Source: Arcticibacter sp.
GTDB taxonomy: Bacteria; Bacteroidota; Bacteroidia; 2-12-FULL-35-15
DNA: 64,000 bases
Assembly: GCA_021155045.1 (NCBI GenBank)
Contig: JAJNQB010000014.1
Span: forward strand, 1 to 64,000
Direction of reading: 5' to 3'
Positions 35,417 through 44,003 of the stretch are shown in pieces; position 1 is the stretch's first letter, and each line of letters starts with the position of its first letter. A model generated the notes under the pieces. That model worked only from the letters and a program-made list of their open reading frames with translations. It was not told where the DNA came from and did not search any database. Both the position numbers and the translations under genes were made by a program.

Positions 35417-36999
35417 GCTTCAAAAGAAATATAATAAGCTGTTCCGTTATGATGGGTTGTATTTAATTTTCCACTGACTTGTTCTACCAAAGCATTAATC
35501 AAAGTTAAACCCAAAGAATTTGATTTTTTCAAAGCTGTTTCCGCATCATATCCTACTCCATCATCAGCAACCATCATCGTAAATTTTTCCCCCATTTTTG
35601 TGCAAACTATTTTTATTTCTCCTTTTTCTCTTCCTTTAAATGCATGTTTACAAGCATTTGAAATCAATTCATTTAAGATTAATCCGCAGGGTACAGCATT
35701 TTTAATATCAATAAAAATATCGTTGCAAACAATTTCAAAATTTATTTCTGCTTCGGTATTATTATAAGATGCTTTTATATGGCTAACTAAATCGTTTATA
35801 TATGCACAAAAATCAATTTTAGCAAATGTTTCGTGTTGGTAAAGTTTATCATGAATTAATGCCATAGAATGGATTCGATTTCTACTTTCTTCAAAAAGCT
35901 CTTTTGCTTTTTCATCCTCTACATAATTGGATTGCAATCCAATTAATCCGCTTATAACAGCCATATTATTTTTTACTCGATGATGAATTTCTGCTAACAA
36001 AATTTCCTTCTCTAATAAAGTTGCTTTCGTATATTGTTCTGCTTTTTTTTGTTGTGTAATATCTGTAACACGAACCGACTGATATGCTTTACCACCAATA
36101 TAAATAACCTGAATTGCCAATGCGCCCCAAAATTCATTTCCTAAATTGGTTCTGTATAAAATTTCTGTTTCGTATGATTTTTTTGAAGTAAGTTCATCAC
36201 TCATCTGCTTTAATTCTTCAGGTGTTAACTCATTTTTATGAAAATCTAACCCGTACATATCAAAAAAGTCAGATTCCTTTTCCATTTCAAAAAGAGTAAC
36301 AGCTCTTTTATTTGCTTTTACAATTTTTCTTTCTTTCCAATCAACTAAAAACAAGGCATCATAAGAGTTATCAAACATGGTTTGAAATTGATATTGTAAT
36401 AACTCATTCTTTTTGTCTAGTTTTTTTTCGCTGCTATCGTAGTTGCTAATTATTGCATAAATCACAATAAAATAGCAAAGAATGGCTGTCATATTAAAAA
36501 TAAAGCGAAGCGAAAAAAGATATTCAGGATTAATACGAATTAAAAAATAATCATTAAAATCTACAAAATAAATTGTAGAAAAGAGAAATACTGTAAAAGC
36601 AGAAAGAACGACTATGGTTTTGATGTTTTTTAGTCGAAACAGCACCACAGGCAAAGCCGCCACAGGCAAAAAAAGTATTTGAATTTGCGATTGTATCCCA
36701 AAACTTAAAGAAAGAACGAATATTTGTAAGTTTAAAATTACAACAAACAAAAAGCGAGATAGCCTGAAAAATTTAAAATGATTCAGCATCATAAATGAAA
36801 CATACAGCAAAATGGAAGTAATCTCTACCTTAAGAATTTTATACAACTCAAAGTATGAATAAATATAAATAAAAACAAATGATAAAATTATTGATAACGC
36901 TAGCAACTGGTTGCTTAGCCTAATACGTTTATGATTAAAACGATTAACCGAGCTATCAACACCTAAGTCGCTTATTTTATGCCAATATTTTAAAAACAC
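35413..36999 (-). CDS. Membrane histidine kinase, HisKA_2/HWE type with PAS domain
   Basis: 528 residues. About six transmembrane helices lie in residues 30-190 and a PAS domain at about 200-320 (MFDNSYDALFLVDWKERKIVKANKRAV). The H-box is EIHHRVKNNMAVISGLIGLQ (about 341-360), of the HisKA_2 subfamily, and the ATPase domain has ELISNACKHAF (N-box), VADDGVGYD and SLGLTLINALVEQ. The best in-frame start is GTG at 36999; there is no ATG for some 70 codons after it. Signal unknown. Paired with the overlapping CheY-like gene. Confidence 0.9.
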   Translation of the reverse strand: MFLKYWHKISDLGVDSSVNRFNHKRIRLSNQLLALSIILSFVFIYIYSYFELYKILKVEITSILLYVSFMMLNHFKFFRLSRFLFVVILNLQIFVLSLSFGIQSQIQILFLPVAALPVVLFRLKNIKTIVVLSAFTVFLFSTIYFVDFNDYFLIRINPEYLFSLRFIFNMTAILCYFIVIYAIISNYDSSEKKLDKKNELLQYQFQTMFDNSYDALFLVDWKERKIVKANKRAVTLFEMEKESDFFDMYGLDFHKNELTPEELKQMSDELTSKKSYETEILYRTNLGNEFWGALAIQVIYIGGKAYQSVRVTDITQQKKAEQYTKATLLEKEILLAEIHHRVKNNMAVISGLIGLQSNYVEDEKAKELFEESRNRIHSMALIHDKLYQHETFAKIDFCAYINDLVSHIKASYNNTEAEINFEIVCNDIFIDIKNAVPCGLILNELISNACKHAFKGREKGEIKIVCTKMGEKFTMMVADDGVGYDAETALKKSNSLGLTLINALVEQVSGKLNTTHHNGTAYYISFEA

Positions 37000-37136
37000 T
37001 TTAATTTGGAGTAATGGTTTACAATGGTAATAAATTTTAATGAATTCTCAATACTTTGTATAGCATATGTATTTAATATTAAGCATATTTTTTATGAAAA
37101 TGATTTTTCTCATATCATAAATTCAAAAACAGTAAG

Positions 37137-37144
37137 TATCTTCG
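37137..37144 (+). promoter_or_regulatory. Candidate -7 box of tryptophan dioxygenase gene
   Basis: TATCTTCG, one mismatch from TAnnTTTG, 16 bp before the ATG. The identical octamer occurs upstream of the DUF2723 gene at 56537-56544. Confidence 0.35.
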
Positions 37145-37159
37145 ATAAAAATTAAAGTT

Positions 37160-38071
37160 ATGGATAAAGATATTTTAAATGCGATAGAAGAAAAATATAA
37201 AAGTGCTGGGCAAGACCCAAATACATACTTAAAAGGTTTGCTCCATAATAAATACTTAAATTATTGGGATTATATTGAAGTGGATACTTTATTATCGCTT
37301 CAAAAACCAAGAACCAATTTTTCGGATGAACCCATTTTTATAATGTATCATCAGGTTACAGAATTATTATTAAAGCTAATTACACATGAAGTAAAACAAA
37401 TAGTTGATAATCCTTCTATTGAAATATCTGTTTTTGCTAATAAAATTGAAAGGGTAAATCGTTATGCTGGAATATTAACACAATCTTTTTCTGTTATGCG
37501 CGAAGGAATGGATTATGACCAATACAATCAGTTTAGGTTATCCCTTGCCCCTGCAAGCGGATTTCAGTCTGCACAATTTCGTTTTTTAGAATTATATTTT
37601 ACCGATGTTCATTTACTTGTAAACTCAAGAGTTAAAAACCAAGTTAATGCAGAGTCAGAAATGAATTATTTGTTCGATAATTTATATTGGAAAGATGCAG
37701 GCCTTGATCATAAAACGGGGAAAAAATCGTTGCTATTGCAACATTTTGAAGATAAATATATTGATTCATTAAAAGCTACTGCAAATATTTATAAAGGAAA
37801 AAATGTTTATCAACGTTATCTTAAATTAAATCAAAACGATGATGAAGTAAAAAAACTAAAAATTGCTTTACGAGATTTTGATAATACATATAATGTTGTT
37901 TGGACCCTTGCTCATTTAAAAACAGCAGAATATTATTTAAATTCTAAAGGAGAAAACAAAGCAGCTACAGGCGGCAGCGAATGGCAAAAATATTTACATC
38001 CTTCCTACCAAAGAAGAATATTCTTTCCAGAACTTTGGACAAAAGAAGAAATTGAAAATTGGGGAAAATAA
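37160..38071 (+). CDS. Tryptophan 2,3-dioxygenase family protein
   Basis: 303 residues, normal for the haem-dependent enzyme that opens the indole ring of L-tryptophan to N-formylkynurenine. Motifs: PIFIMYHQVTELLLKLITHE (about 53-72, distal His), YNQFRLSLAPASGFQSAQFRFLELY (about 121-145; R-x-x-L-x-P-x-SGFQS), and the proximal-haem His in TLAHLKTAEYYL (about 250-261), followed by AATGGSEWQKYLHPS. No other kynurenine-pathway gene is in the window. Monocistronic. Confidence 0.92.
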   Translation: MDKDILNAIEEKYKSAGQDPNTYLKGLLHNKYLNYWDYIEVDTLLSLQKPRTNFSDEPIFIMYHQVTELLLKLITHEVKQIVDNPSIEISVFANKIERVNRYAGILTQSFSVMREGMDYDQYNQFRLSLAPASGFQSAQFRFLELYFTDVHLLVNSRVKNQVNAESEMNYLFDNLYWKDAGLDHKTGKKSLLLQHFEDKYIDSLKATANIYKGKNVYQRYLKLNQNDDEVKKLKIALRDFDNTYNVVWTLAHLKTAEYYLNSKGENKAATGGSEWQKYLHPSYQRRIFFPELWTKEEIENWGK

Positions 38072-38203
38072 CCCAGAAAAGCTGAAAAAAATAATTCAAC
38101 TTTTTTTAGCTAATAGCTATAATTAACAATTATTCATTTTATTATAAAATTTTATTTATTTGATAATCAATGTATTATAAAAACATTTAATACATAATTA
38201 CAT

Positions 38204-38226
38204 TATACATAATAATCTTATGTATA
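38204..38226. promoter_or_regulatory. PadR operator: inverted repeat overlapping promoter
   Basis: Perfect 9-bp arms tatacataa / ttatgtata with spacer taatc. It contains the ACAT...ATGT arrangement reported for PadR-type operators and overlaps the -7 box TATATTTG (38223-38230). Bound protein here would block the promoter of the PadR gene that follows. Confidence 0.65.
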
Positions 38227-38230
38227 TTTG
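38223..38230 (+). promoter_or_regulatory. -7 box of PadR gene, probably leaderless
   Basis: TATATTTG exactly matches TAnnTTTG; its last base is only 4 bp before the ATG at 38235, so the mRNA would have almost no leader. It overlaps the inverted-repeat operator. Confidence 0.55.
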
Positions 38231-38234
38231 TGTT

Positions 38235-38579
38235 ATGTATTCATCAGAGTTAATAAAAGGCACTTTAAAAACTATAGTTTTAAAGTTATTATCCGAAACA
38301 AAACAAATGTACGGGTATGAGATTACACAAAAAGTAAAAGAGTTAACAGACTCAAAAATTGTTATAACAGAAGGCGCGCTTTATCCTTTGCTTCATCAGC
38401 TGGAAGCAGAAGGAATTGTAACAACAGAAACTGTTAACATTGGCAAACGCATTAGAAAATATTACTCACTCACTCAAACCGGAAATGAGCGAGCGAAAGA
38501 AAAAATCTATGAGTTTACCGATTTCATTAATACCATGAATATTTTACTCGATCTCAAACCCAATGTAAGATATGTTTAG
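38235..38579 (+). CDS. PadR family transcriptional regulator
   Basis: 114 residues, winged helix. MYSSELIKGTLKTIVLKLLS then MYGYEITQKVKELT and ITEGALYPLLHQLEAEGIVTT match the family closely. Start: the ATG at 38235 gives the canonical N-terminus; an upstream in-frame ATG at 38220 lies inside the promoter/operator and is rejected. Its stop lies 8 bp inside the next gene, so the two are translationally coupled. Autoregulation is inferred from the operator at 38204-38226. Confidence 0.93.
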   Translation: MYSSELIKGTLKTIVLKLLSETKQMYGYEITQKVKELTDSKIVITEGALYPLLHQLEAEGIVTTETVNIGKRIRKYYSLTQTGNERAKEKIYEFTDFINTMNILLDLKPNVRYV

Positions 38580-39819
38580 TTTAACGGAGGAACAAATTGC
38601 CTTTATTGAAAACGATATTAAAGTCAGGGGAATTACTTCTCCTGACTTAAGTATCGATTTGCTGGATCATATTTGTTGTTTAATAGAAAACAAACTCGAT
38701 GAATACAGGAATTTCGAGTCTGTATATCAAGAAACAATTTTGCTTTTTGGCAAAAATGGGTTGAAAGAAATACAGAACGAAACAAATCGACTTTTAACAT
38801 TTAAACACTATTATATTATGAACTCAACAATGAAAATTAGTGGATATATATCATCATTGATGATATTATTCGGAGCATTCTTTAAATTAAATCACTGGCC
38901 AGGTGCAAGTATATTAATGGTTACAGGCGTTTTCTTTTTTAGTGTATTATTTTTACCCTTGTTATTTATTTTAAAGTTTAAATCCAGTGCAGAAAACAAT
39001 AGAAATATTGTATTAAGTAGCATTGCTTTTATTGCATCTTTAGTTATATCTATTGGAATTCTTTTTAAAATAATGCATTGGCCTAATGCTAGATTATTGA
39101 TAATTATTGGATGTGTGTTACTCGTTTTAGGATACTTGCCAATTTACTTAATTAGCATTTACAAGAACACTACCAATAAAATAAATGCAACAGCAACAGT
39201 AATTATGATTATTGCTGGTGCAGGTTTGTTTATTACGGAATCAAATACAGGTATTTCAAGGCAAGTGTCTGACAGCTTTTGGAGAGGCGTAACAGAAAAC
39301 GAACAAGTTTTAAATTTTCTGAAAAATGAAAACAAATTAAGATATGATTTGCTTGAAAAAAAGTTGTCAGTAGATTCTACTACTAACAAAATAAATGTTT
39401 TTCGACTAAAAGAAAATTCGGCAGCACTAATAGAGTATATTGAAAAACTTAAAGTTTATTTAATTTCAAATACCGAAAATATTTCGCTAGAAGCAGCTAA
39501 AAATTTAAAAACTGATGAATTAAGAACCAGCGGAGGATCCGAAATATCTTCAGAAATTTTGTTCGGAGAAAACAATTCTGAATTTTCGGCAGCAATATTG
39601 AAAAATGAAATTGAAAAATTTAAGTCTACGGTTATTGGAATAGACAATTCTATTGATTTAAGCAATTTAGCAACTTCTAATATTGTTGTTTATGGAGAAT
39701 CCATTCCTTGGGAAAAATCAAATTTCGAAAAACTTCCTATTCCTTTAATAATATTTAATTTGAATAGGATTGAACTGGCAGTTATTACAACTGAAAACGC
39801 TTTATTAAGTAAATATTAA
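38572..39819 (+). CDS. Membrane protein coupled to PadR, with GldL-like HWPxA motifs
   Basis: 415 residues. An N-terminal cytosolic domain (about 1-85, LTEEQIAFIENDIKVRGI...LLDHICCLIENKL) is followed by about five transmembrane helices (about 90-225). Two of these end in the same motif, FFKLNHWPGA and LFKIMHWPNA, which resembles the HWPGA motif of GldL, the T9SS motor subunit. A soluble helical C-terminal half follows (about 225-415). In similar PadR pairs the membrane protein is the regulated partner. Function unknown. Confidence 0.8.
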   Translation: MFSLTEEQIAFIENDIKVRGITSPDLSIDLLDHICCLIENKLDEYRNFESVYQETILLFGKNGLKEIQNETNRLLTFKHYYIMNSTMKISGYISSLMILFGAFFKLNHWPGASILMVTGVFFFSVLFLPLLFILKFKSSAENNRNIVLSSIAFIASLVISIGILFKIMHWPNARLLIIIGCVLLVLGYLPIYLISIYKNTTNKINATATVIMIIAGAGLFITESNTGISRQVSDSFWRGVTENEQVLNFLKNENKLRYDLLEKKLSVDSTTNKINVFRLKENSAALIEYIEKLKVYLISNTENISLEAAKNLKTDELRTSGGSEISSEILFGENNSEFSAAILKNEIEKFKSTVIGIDNSIDLSNLATSNIVVYGESIPWEKSNFEKLPIPLIIFNLNRIELAVITTENALLSKY

Positions 39820-39823
39820 AAAG

Positions 39824-39858
39824 AAAATGCTCTTTCAAATTTCGAAAGAGCATTTTTT
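39824..39858. terminator. Bidirectional terminator between membrane protein and WG protein
   Basis: A 13-bp stem aaaatgctctttc / gaaagagcatttt with a 7-nt loop at 39824-39856, T-rich on the right and A-rich on the left. It serves both convergent genes. Confidence 0.85.
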
Positions 39859-40260
39859 TTATTCAACTCGCTGACCTTTGCGGTTCATAAAATAGGTTTG
39901 GTCATTTAGTAGTACTTTCGCCTTATCACCTTCAAAATCATATATCCAATCAAAGGTTGGTTTTATGATTACAGTTCCATTTACATCAACCATTCCCCAC
40001 TTCTCATTCACTCTTACTTTTGCTAATCCATCATTAAAATTTGTTACCTCATGATATATTATTGGAACTATCTCAACTCCAAGAGTATCAATAAATCCCC
40101 ATTTTTTATTGTATTTAGCTTTCGCTAAGCCATTATTAAATGATCCTACATAATCATACTTAGGATATTTACTATTCTTTTTTTCTTTTTGAGAAAAACA
40201 ATTGTGAGAATTAAAAAAGAAGAAAAAACAAATAAAAAGTATTCTTATAACTAATTTCAT
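39859..40260 (-). CDS. Secreted WG-repeat protein
   Basis: 133 residues. A signal peptide (MKLVIRILFICFFFFFNSHN CFSQ) is followed by two to three WG repeats: LAKAKYNKKWGFIDTLGVEIVPIIYHEV, LAKVRVNEKWGMVDVNGTVIIKPTFDW, and a degenerate third ending KGQRVE. WG repeats form beta-propeller-like or extended binding scaffolds; the partner is unknown. It lies 18 bp downstream of the metH stop, on the same strand, possibly read through from it, with a terminator at its own end. Confidence 0.85.
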   Translation of the reverse strand: MKLVIRILFICFFFFFNSHNCFSQKEKKNSKYPKYDYVGSFNNGLAKAKYNKKWGFIDTLGVEIVPIIYHEVTNFNDGLAKVRVNEKWGMVDVNGTVIIKPTFDWIYDFEGDKAKVLLNDQTYFMNRKGQRVE

Positions 40261-40278
40261 ACTACAAAAATAACATTT

Positions 40279-43200
40279 TTAATACGCCAAATTTGGTCCC
40301 AACCAACGTTCTACTTTTTCGAGATCCATGTTTTTTCTTTTCGCATAATCTTCTACTTGATCTTTATTGATTTTACCAATACCAAAATAATGTGAATCAG
40401 GATGAGCGAAATACAAGCCACTTACAGCTGCCGTTGGAACCATTGCCATGCTTTCTGTTAAAATCATTCCTGTATTTTTTTCTACTTCTAATAATTTCCA
40501 AATAATAGGCTTTTCAGTGTGATCTGGTTGTGCTGGATAACCAGGCGCAGGTCGAATTCCAATATATTCTTCTTTAATTAATTCTTCATTTTTAAGTTGT
40601 TCATTTTTTGCATATCCCCAATATTCTTTACGGACTTTTTTATGCATCAATTCAGCAAATGCTTCTGCTAATCTATCCGCTAAAGCTTTTAACATAATAG
40701 CAGAATAATCATCATGATCCTTTTCGAAACGAGCAATATATTCATCAATACCAATACCTGTAGTTAATGCAAAGGCTCCAATATAATCTTGATTAATTGG
40801 AGAAATAAAATCTGAAAGCGCTACATTGTATTGCCCAGCAGGTTTTTTGGTTTGTTGGCGAATTGTATGGAATACGATATCTCCCTCTCCTTTGGAGATG
40901 GTCGGGGCGAGGTAAATATCATCGCCTTTCGCTTTTGCTGGATAAATTCCAATAACCGCTTTTGCTTTCAACCATTTTTCAATAATTAATTGTTTCAACA
41001 TTTTTTGGGCATCATCAAATAACTTTTTTGCTTCTGCTCCTCTTTCAGCATCGTTAAATATTTTTGGATAGGAACCTTTTAATTCCCAACTATGAAAAAA
41101 TGGTGTCCAATCAATGTATTCTGCTATTTCGTTTAAGTCGTAATTATCAAAAACTTTATTTCCTGTAAATGTCGGTTCAACAATTTCTGTTTTACTCCAA
41201 TCAATTGGAAATTTATTTTTTCTTGCTTCTTCTATTGAAATAAATTTATTTTGTGATTGTGCATTTTTATTTTGTTGTCTAACTCTTTCATAATCCTTAT
41301 TCACATCTTCCATAAATGCATCTCTGAGCTCATTTGAAATTAAACTACTTGCAACAGGAACAGATTTACTTGCATCATTAACATGCACAACAGATCCAGA
41401 ATAATTTTGTGCAATCTTTACAGCTGTATGAACTTTTGAAGTTGTGGCACCACCAATCAACAAAGGTGTTTTAAAATTTAATCGTTCCATTTCTTTGGCA
41501 ACATGCACCATCTCATCCAATGATGGAGTAATCAATCCACTTAATCCGATAACATCAATATTCTGTTTCTTGGCTTCATCTAAAATTTTATCGCAGGAAA
41601 CCATTACACCTAAATCAATAATTTCATAATTATTACAGGCCAAGACAACTCCAACAATATTTTTTCCAATATCATGAACATCACCTTTAACAGTTGCTAG
41701 AAGAATTCTTCCAGCATTTTTTCTTCCATCACCAACAATACCTGCTTTTGCATTTGCTTCTTTTTCGGCTTGTAAAAATGGCTCCAAATAAGCAACTGCT
41801 TTTTTCATCACTCTTGCACTTTTTACTACTTGAGGTAAAAACATTTTTCCACTTCCAAATAAATCTCCTACAATGTTCATCCCATCCATTAGCGGACCTT
41901 CTATCACATGTAATGGTCTTCCAAATTTTTGTCTAGCTTCTTCTGTATCAGATTCAATATGTTCTATAATTCCTTTTACTAAAGCATAACTTAATCTCTT
42001 TTCAACAGGCTCTTTTCGCCATACCTCATCTTTTTCTGTTTTTTCTTTTGTAATTCCTTTTAATGATTCGGCATGTTCTACTAATCGTTCTGTTGCATCT
42101 TCTCTTCTATTTAATAAAACATCTTCAACCAATTCTAATAATGTCTTATCAATATCGTCATAAACAACCAACTGAGCGGGATTTACAATCCCCATATCCA
42201 TCCCTTTTTTAATTGCATGAAATAAAAAAGCAGAATGTATAGCTTCACGCACATGGTCATTGCCTCTGAAAGAAAAAGAAACATTACTTACTCCTCCGCT
42301 TACTTTTGCGTGAGGTAAATTTTTTTTGATCCATTCTGTAGCATTAAAAAAATCAAGTGCATTGAGTTTATGCTCATCCATTCCTGTAGCTACAGGAAAA
42401 ATATTAGGGTCGAAAATAATATCTTGCGGAGTAAAGTTTACTTTACTTATTAGTATGTCGTATGCTCGTTTACAAATATCTATTCTTCTTTGCAAAGTAT
42501 CTGCTTGTCCTGCTTCATCAAATGCCATCACTATAACAGCTGCTCCGTATTGTTTTATTTTTTGTGCTTGTTCAATAAATTTTTCTTCTCCTTCTTTAAG
42601 CGAAATAGAATTTACAATTGCTTTGCCTTGTACACATTTTAAACCTGCTTCAATTACAGTCCACTTAGATGAATCAATCATTATTGGAACTCGAGAAATA
42701 TCGGGCTCTGATGCAATTAGATTTAAAAATTTAGTCATGGATGCTTCGCTATCAAGCATTCCTTCATCCATATTTACATCAATAACTTGTGCTCCTCCTT
42801 CAACCTGCTCTCGGGCAATTGAAAGTGCTTCTTCAAAATTTTCTTCTTTAATTAACCGTAGAAATTTTTTAGAGCCAGTTACATTTGTTCTTTCTCCAAC
42901 ATTTAAAAAATTACTTTCTGGTCGCAATGTCAAAGGCTCTAAACCACTTAAATGCATTAGGCTGTCAGCAGAAGGTTTTTTTCTCGGTTTTGCTAGTTTT
43001 GCTAGTTCTGCTATCCGTTTTATGTGTTCTGGGGTAGTTCCACAACAACCACCAACAATATTGATAAATCCTGCTTTTAAAAAATCTTCTATCTGATGTC
43101 CCATTTCATGGGCATCTTGGTCGTACTCTCCAAATTGGTTTGGTAAACCCGCATTAGGATATGCACTCACATAAAAAGGGGCTTTATTGGAAAGTTCTTC

Positions 43201-43965
43201 CAAATAAGGGCGCATGTCTTTTGCCCCAAGTGCACAATTTAAACCAACGCTTAACAAATCAATATGTGAAACTGAATTTAAAAAAGCCTCTGTAGTTTGC
43301 CCTGACAATGTTCTTCCGCTAGCATCTGTGATAGTTCCAGAAACCATTACGGGCATTTTAATGTTTTTTTCTTTACAAACATCTTGAATAGCAAATAGTG
43401 CAGCCTTTGCATTAAGTGTATCAAAAATAGTTTCTACCAATAATAAGTCAGCTCCTCCATCAATTAATCCTTTTGCTTGAACGGTGTATGCTTCCACAAG
43501 TTCATCAAATGTTATTGCTCTGTAGCCAGGGTCGTTTACATTTGGCGACAATGATAATGTTCTATTGGTAGGACCAAATGCTCCTGCAACAAAACGAGGA
43601 GTTTTATCTCCAAAATCCTTTTGAAATTCTTGTATCGATTCTTTGGCAATTTTAGCTGATTCAAAATTTAATTCATACGCCAAATCTTCCATTCCATAAT
43701 CAGCCATTGCAATAGAAGTAGCGCTGAAAGTATTTGTCTCTATAATATCAGCCCCCGCTTTTAAATATTCTTTATGAATGGTTTTAATAATTTCAGGTTT
43801 TGTAATAGAAAGCAAATCATTATTCCCTTGTAAATCTTTATGCCAATCAGCAAATCGTTTTCCACGAAAATCTTTTTCAGTCAATTTGTATTGCTGAATC
43901 ATACTTCCCATAGCACCATCAATTACCAACACTCTTTTTTCTAACTCTTTTTTTATATCAGCCAT
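40279..43965 (-). CDS. metH: Cobalamin-dependent methionine synthase
   Basis: 1228 residues, full length with all four modules. Homocysteine-binding domain: Zn ligands in GLNCALG (about 240) and VGGCCGTTPEH (about 305). Folate-binding (pterin) domain: FLNVGERTNVTGSKKF and IMIDSSKW. Cobalamin domain: GDVHDIGKNIV, with the B12 axial His (about 762). AdoMet reactivation domain: GIRPAPGYPAQPDH (about 1155). A repeat-derived segment, YLAPTISKGEGD (about 1017-1028), sits in the activation domain, encoded at 40881-40913. It remethylates homocysteine to methionine. The TPR gene and a SAM riboswitch lie upstream; a possible internal -7 box TATTTTTG is at 43989-43996. Confidence 0.97.
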   Translation of the reverse strand: MADIKKELEKRVLVIDGAMGSMIQQYKLTEKDFRGKRFADWHKDLQGNNDLLSITKPEIIKTIHKEYLKAGADIIETNTFSATSIAMADYGMEDLAYELNFESAKIAKESIQEFQKDFGDKTPRFVAGAFGPTNRTLSLSPNVNDPGYRAITFDELVEAYTVQAKGLIDGGADLLLVETIFDTLNAKAALFAIQDVCKEKNIKMPVMVSGTITDASGRTLSGQTTEAFLNSVSHIDLLSVGLNCALGAKDMRPYLEELSNKAPFYVSAYPNAGLPNQFGEYDQDAHEMGHQIEDFLKAGFINIVGGCCGTTPEHIKRIAELAKLAKPRKKPSADSLMHLSGLEPLTLRPESNFLNVGERTNVTGSKKFLRLIKEENFEEALSIAREQVEGGAQVIDVNMDEGMLDSEASMTKFLNLIASEPDISRVPIMIDSSKWTVIEAGLKCVQGKAIVNSISLKEGEEKFIEQAQKIKQYGAAVIVMAFDEAGQADTLQRRIDICKRAYDILISKVNFTPQDIIFDPNIFPVATGMDEHKLNALDFFNATEWIKKNLPHAKVSGGVSNVSFSFRGNDHVREAIHSAFLFHAIKKGMDMGIVNPAQLVVYDDIDKTLLELVEDVLLNRREDATERLVEHAESLKGITKEKTEKDEVWRKEPVEKRLSYALVKGIIEHIESDTEEARQKFGRPLHVIEGPLMDGMNIVGDLFGSGKMFLPQVVKSARVMKKAVAYLEPFLQAEKEANAKAGIVGDGRKNAGRILLATVKGDVHDIGKNIVGVVLACNNYEIIDLGVMVSCDKILDEAKKQNIDVIGLSGLITPSLDEMVHVAKEMERLNFKTPLLIGGATTSKVHTAVKIAQNYSGSVVHVNDASKSVPVASSLISNELRDAFMEDVNKDYERVRQQNKNAQSQNKFISIEEARKNKFPIDWSKTEIVEPTFTGNKVFDNYDLNEIAEYIDWTPFFHSWELKGSYPKIFNDAERGAEAKKLFDDAQKMLKQLIIEKWLKAKAVIGIYPAKAKGDDIYLAPTISKGEGDIVFHTIRQQTKKPAGQYNVALSDFISPINQDYIGAFALTTGIGIDEYIARFEKDHDDYSAIMLKALADRLAEAFAELMHKKVRKEYWGYAKNEQLKNEELIKEEYIGIRPAPGYPAQPDHTEKPIIWKLLEVEKNTGMILTESMAMVPTAAVSGLYFAHPDSHYFGIGKINKDQVEDYAKRKNMDLEKVERWLGPNLAY
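40881..40913 (-). repeat. Protein-invading palindromic element (metH copy)
   Basis: Inside metH. 29 of 33 bases match the aspS element at 26595-26627. The hairpin tctcc-ttt-ggaga is at 40886-40898. Read in the same phase as in aspS, giving LAPTISKGEG versus LSPTLSEGEG. Confidence 0.8.
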
Positions 43966-44003
43966 AGATTAAACAATGTGATAAATCACAAAAATATTTT
44001 TTA

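Noticed and set aside
42326..43096. A 256-codon plus-strand frame inside metH
   Set aside because: It is entirely antisense to conserved MetH domains (folate and homocysteine domains) and is Ser/Ile-rich shadow sequence.
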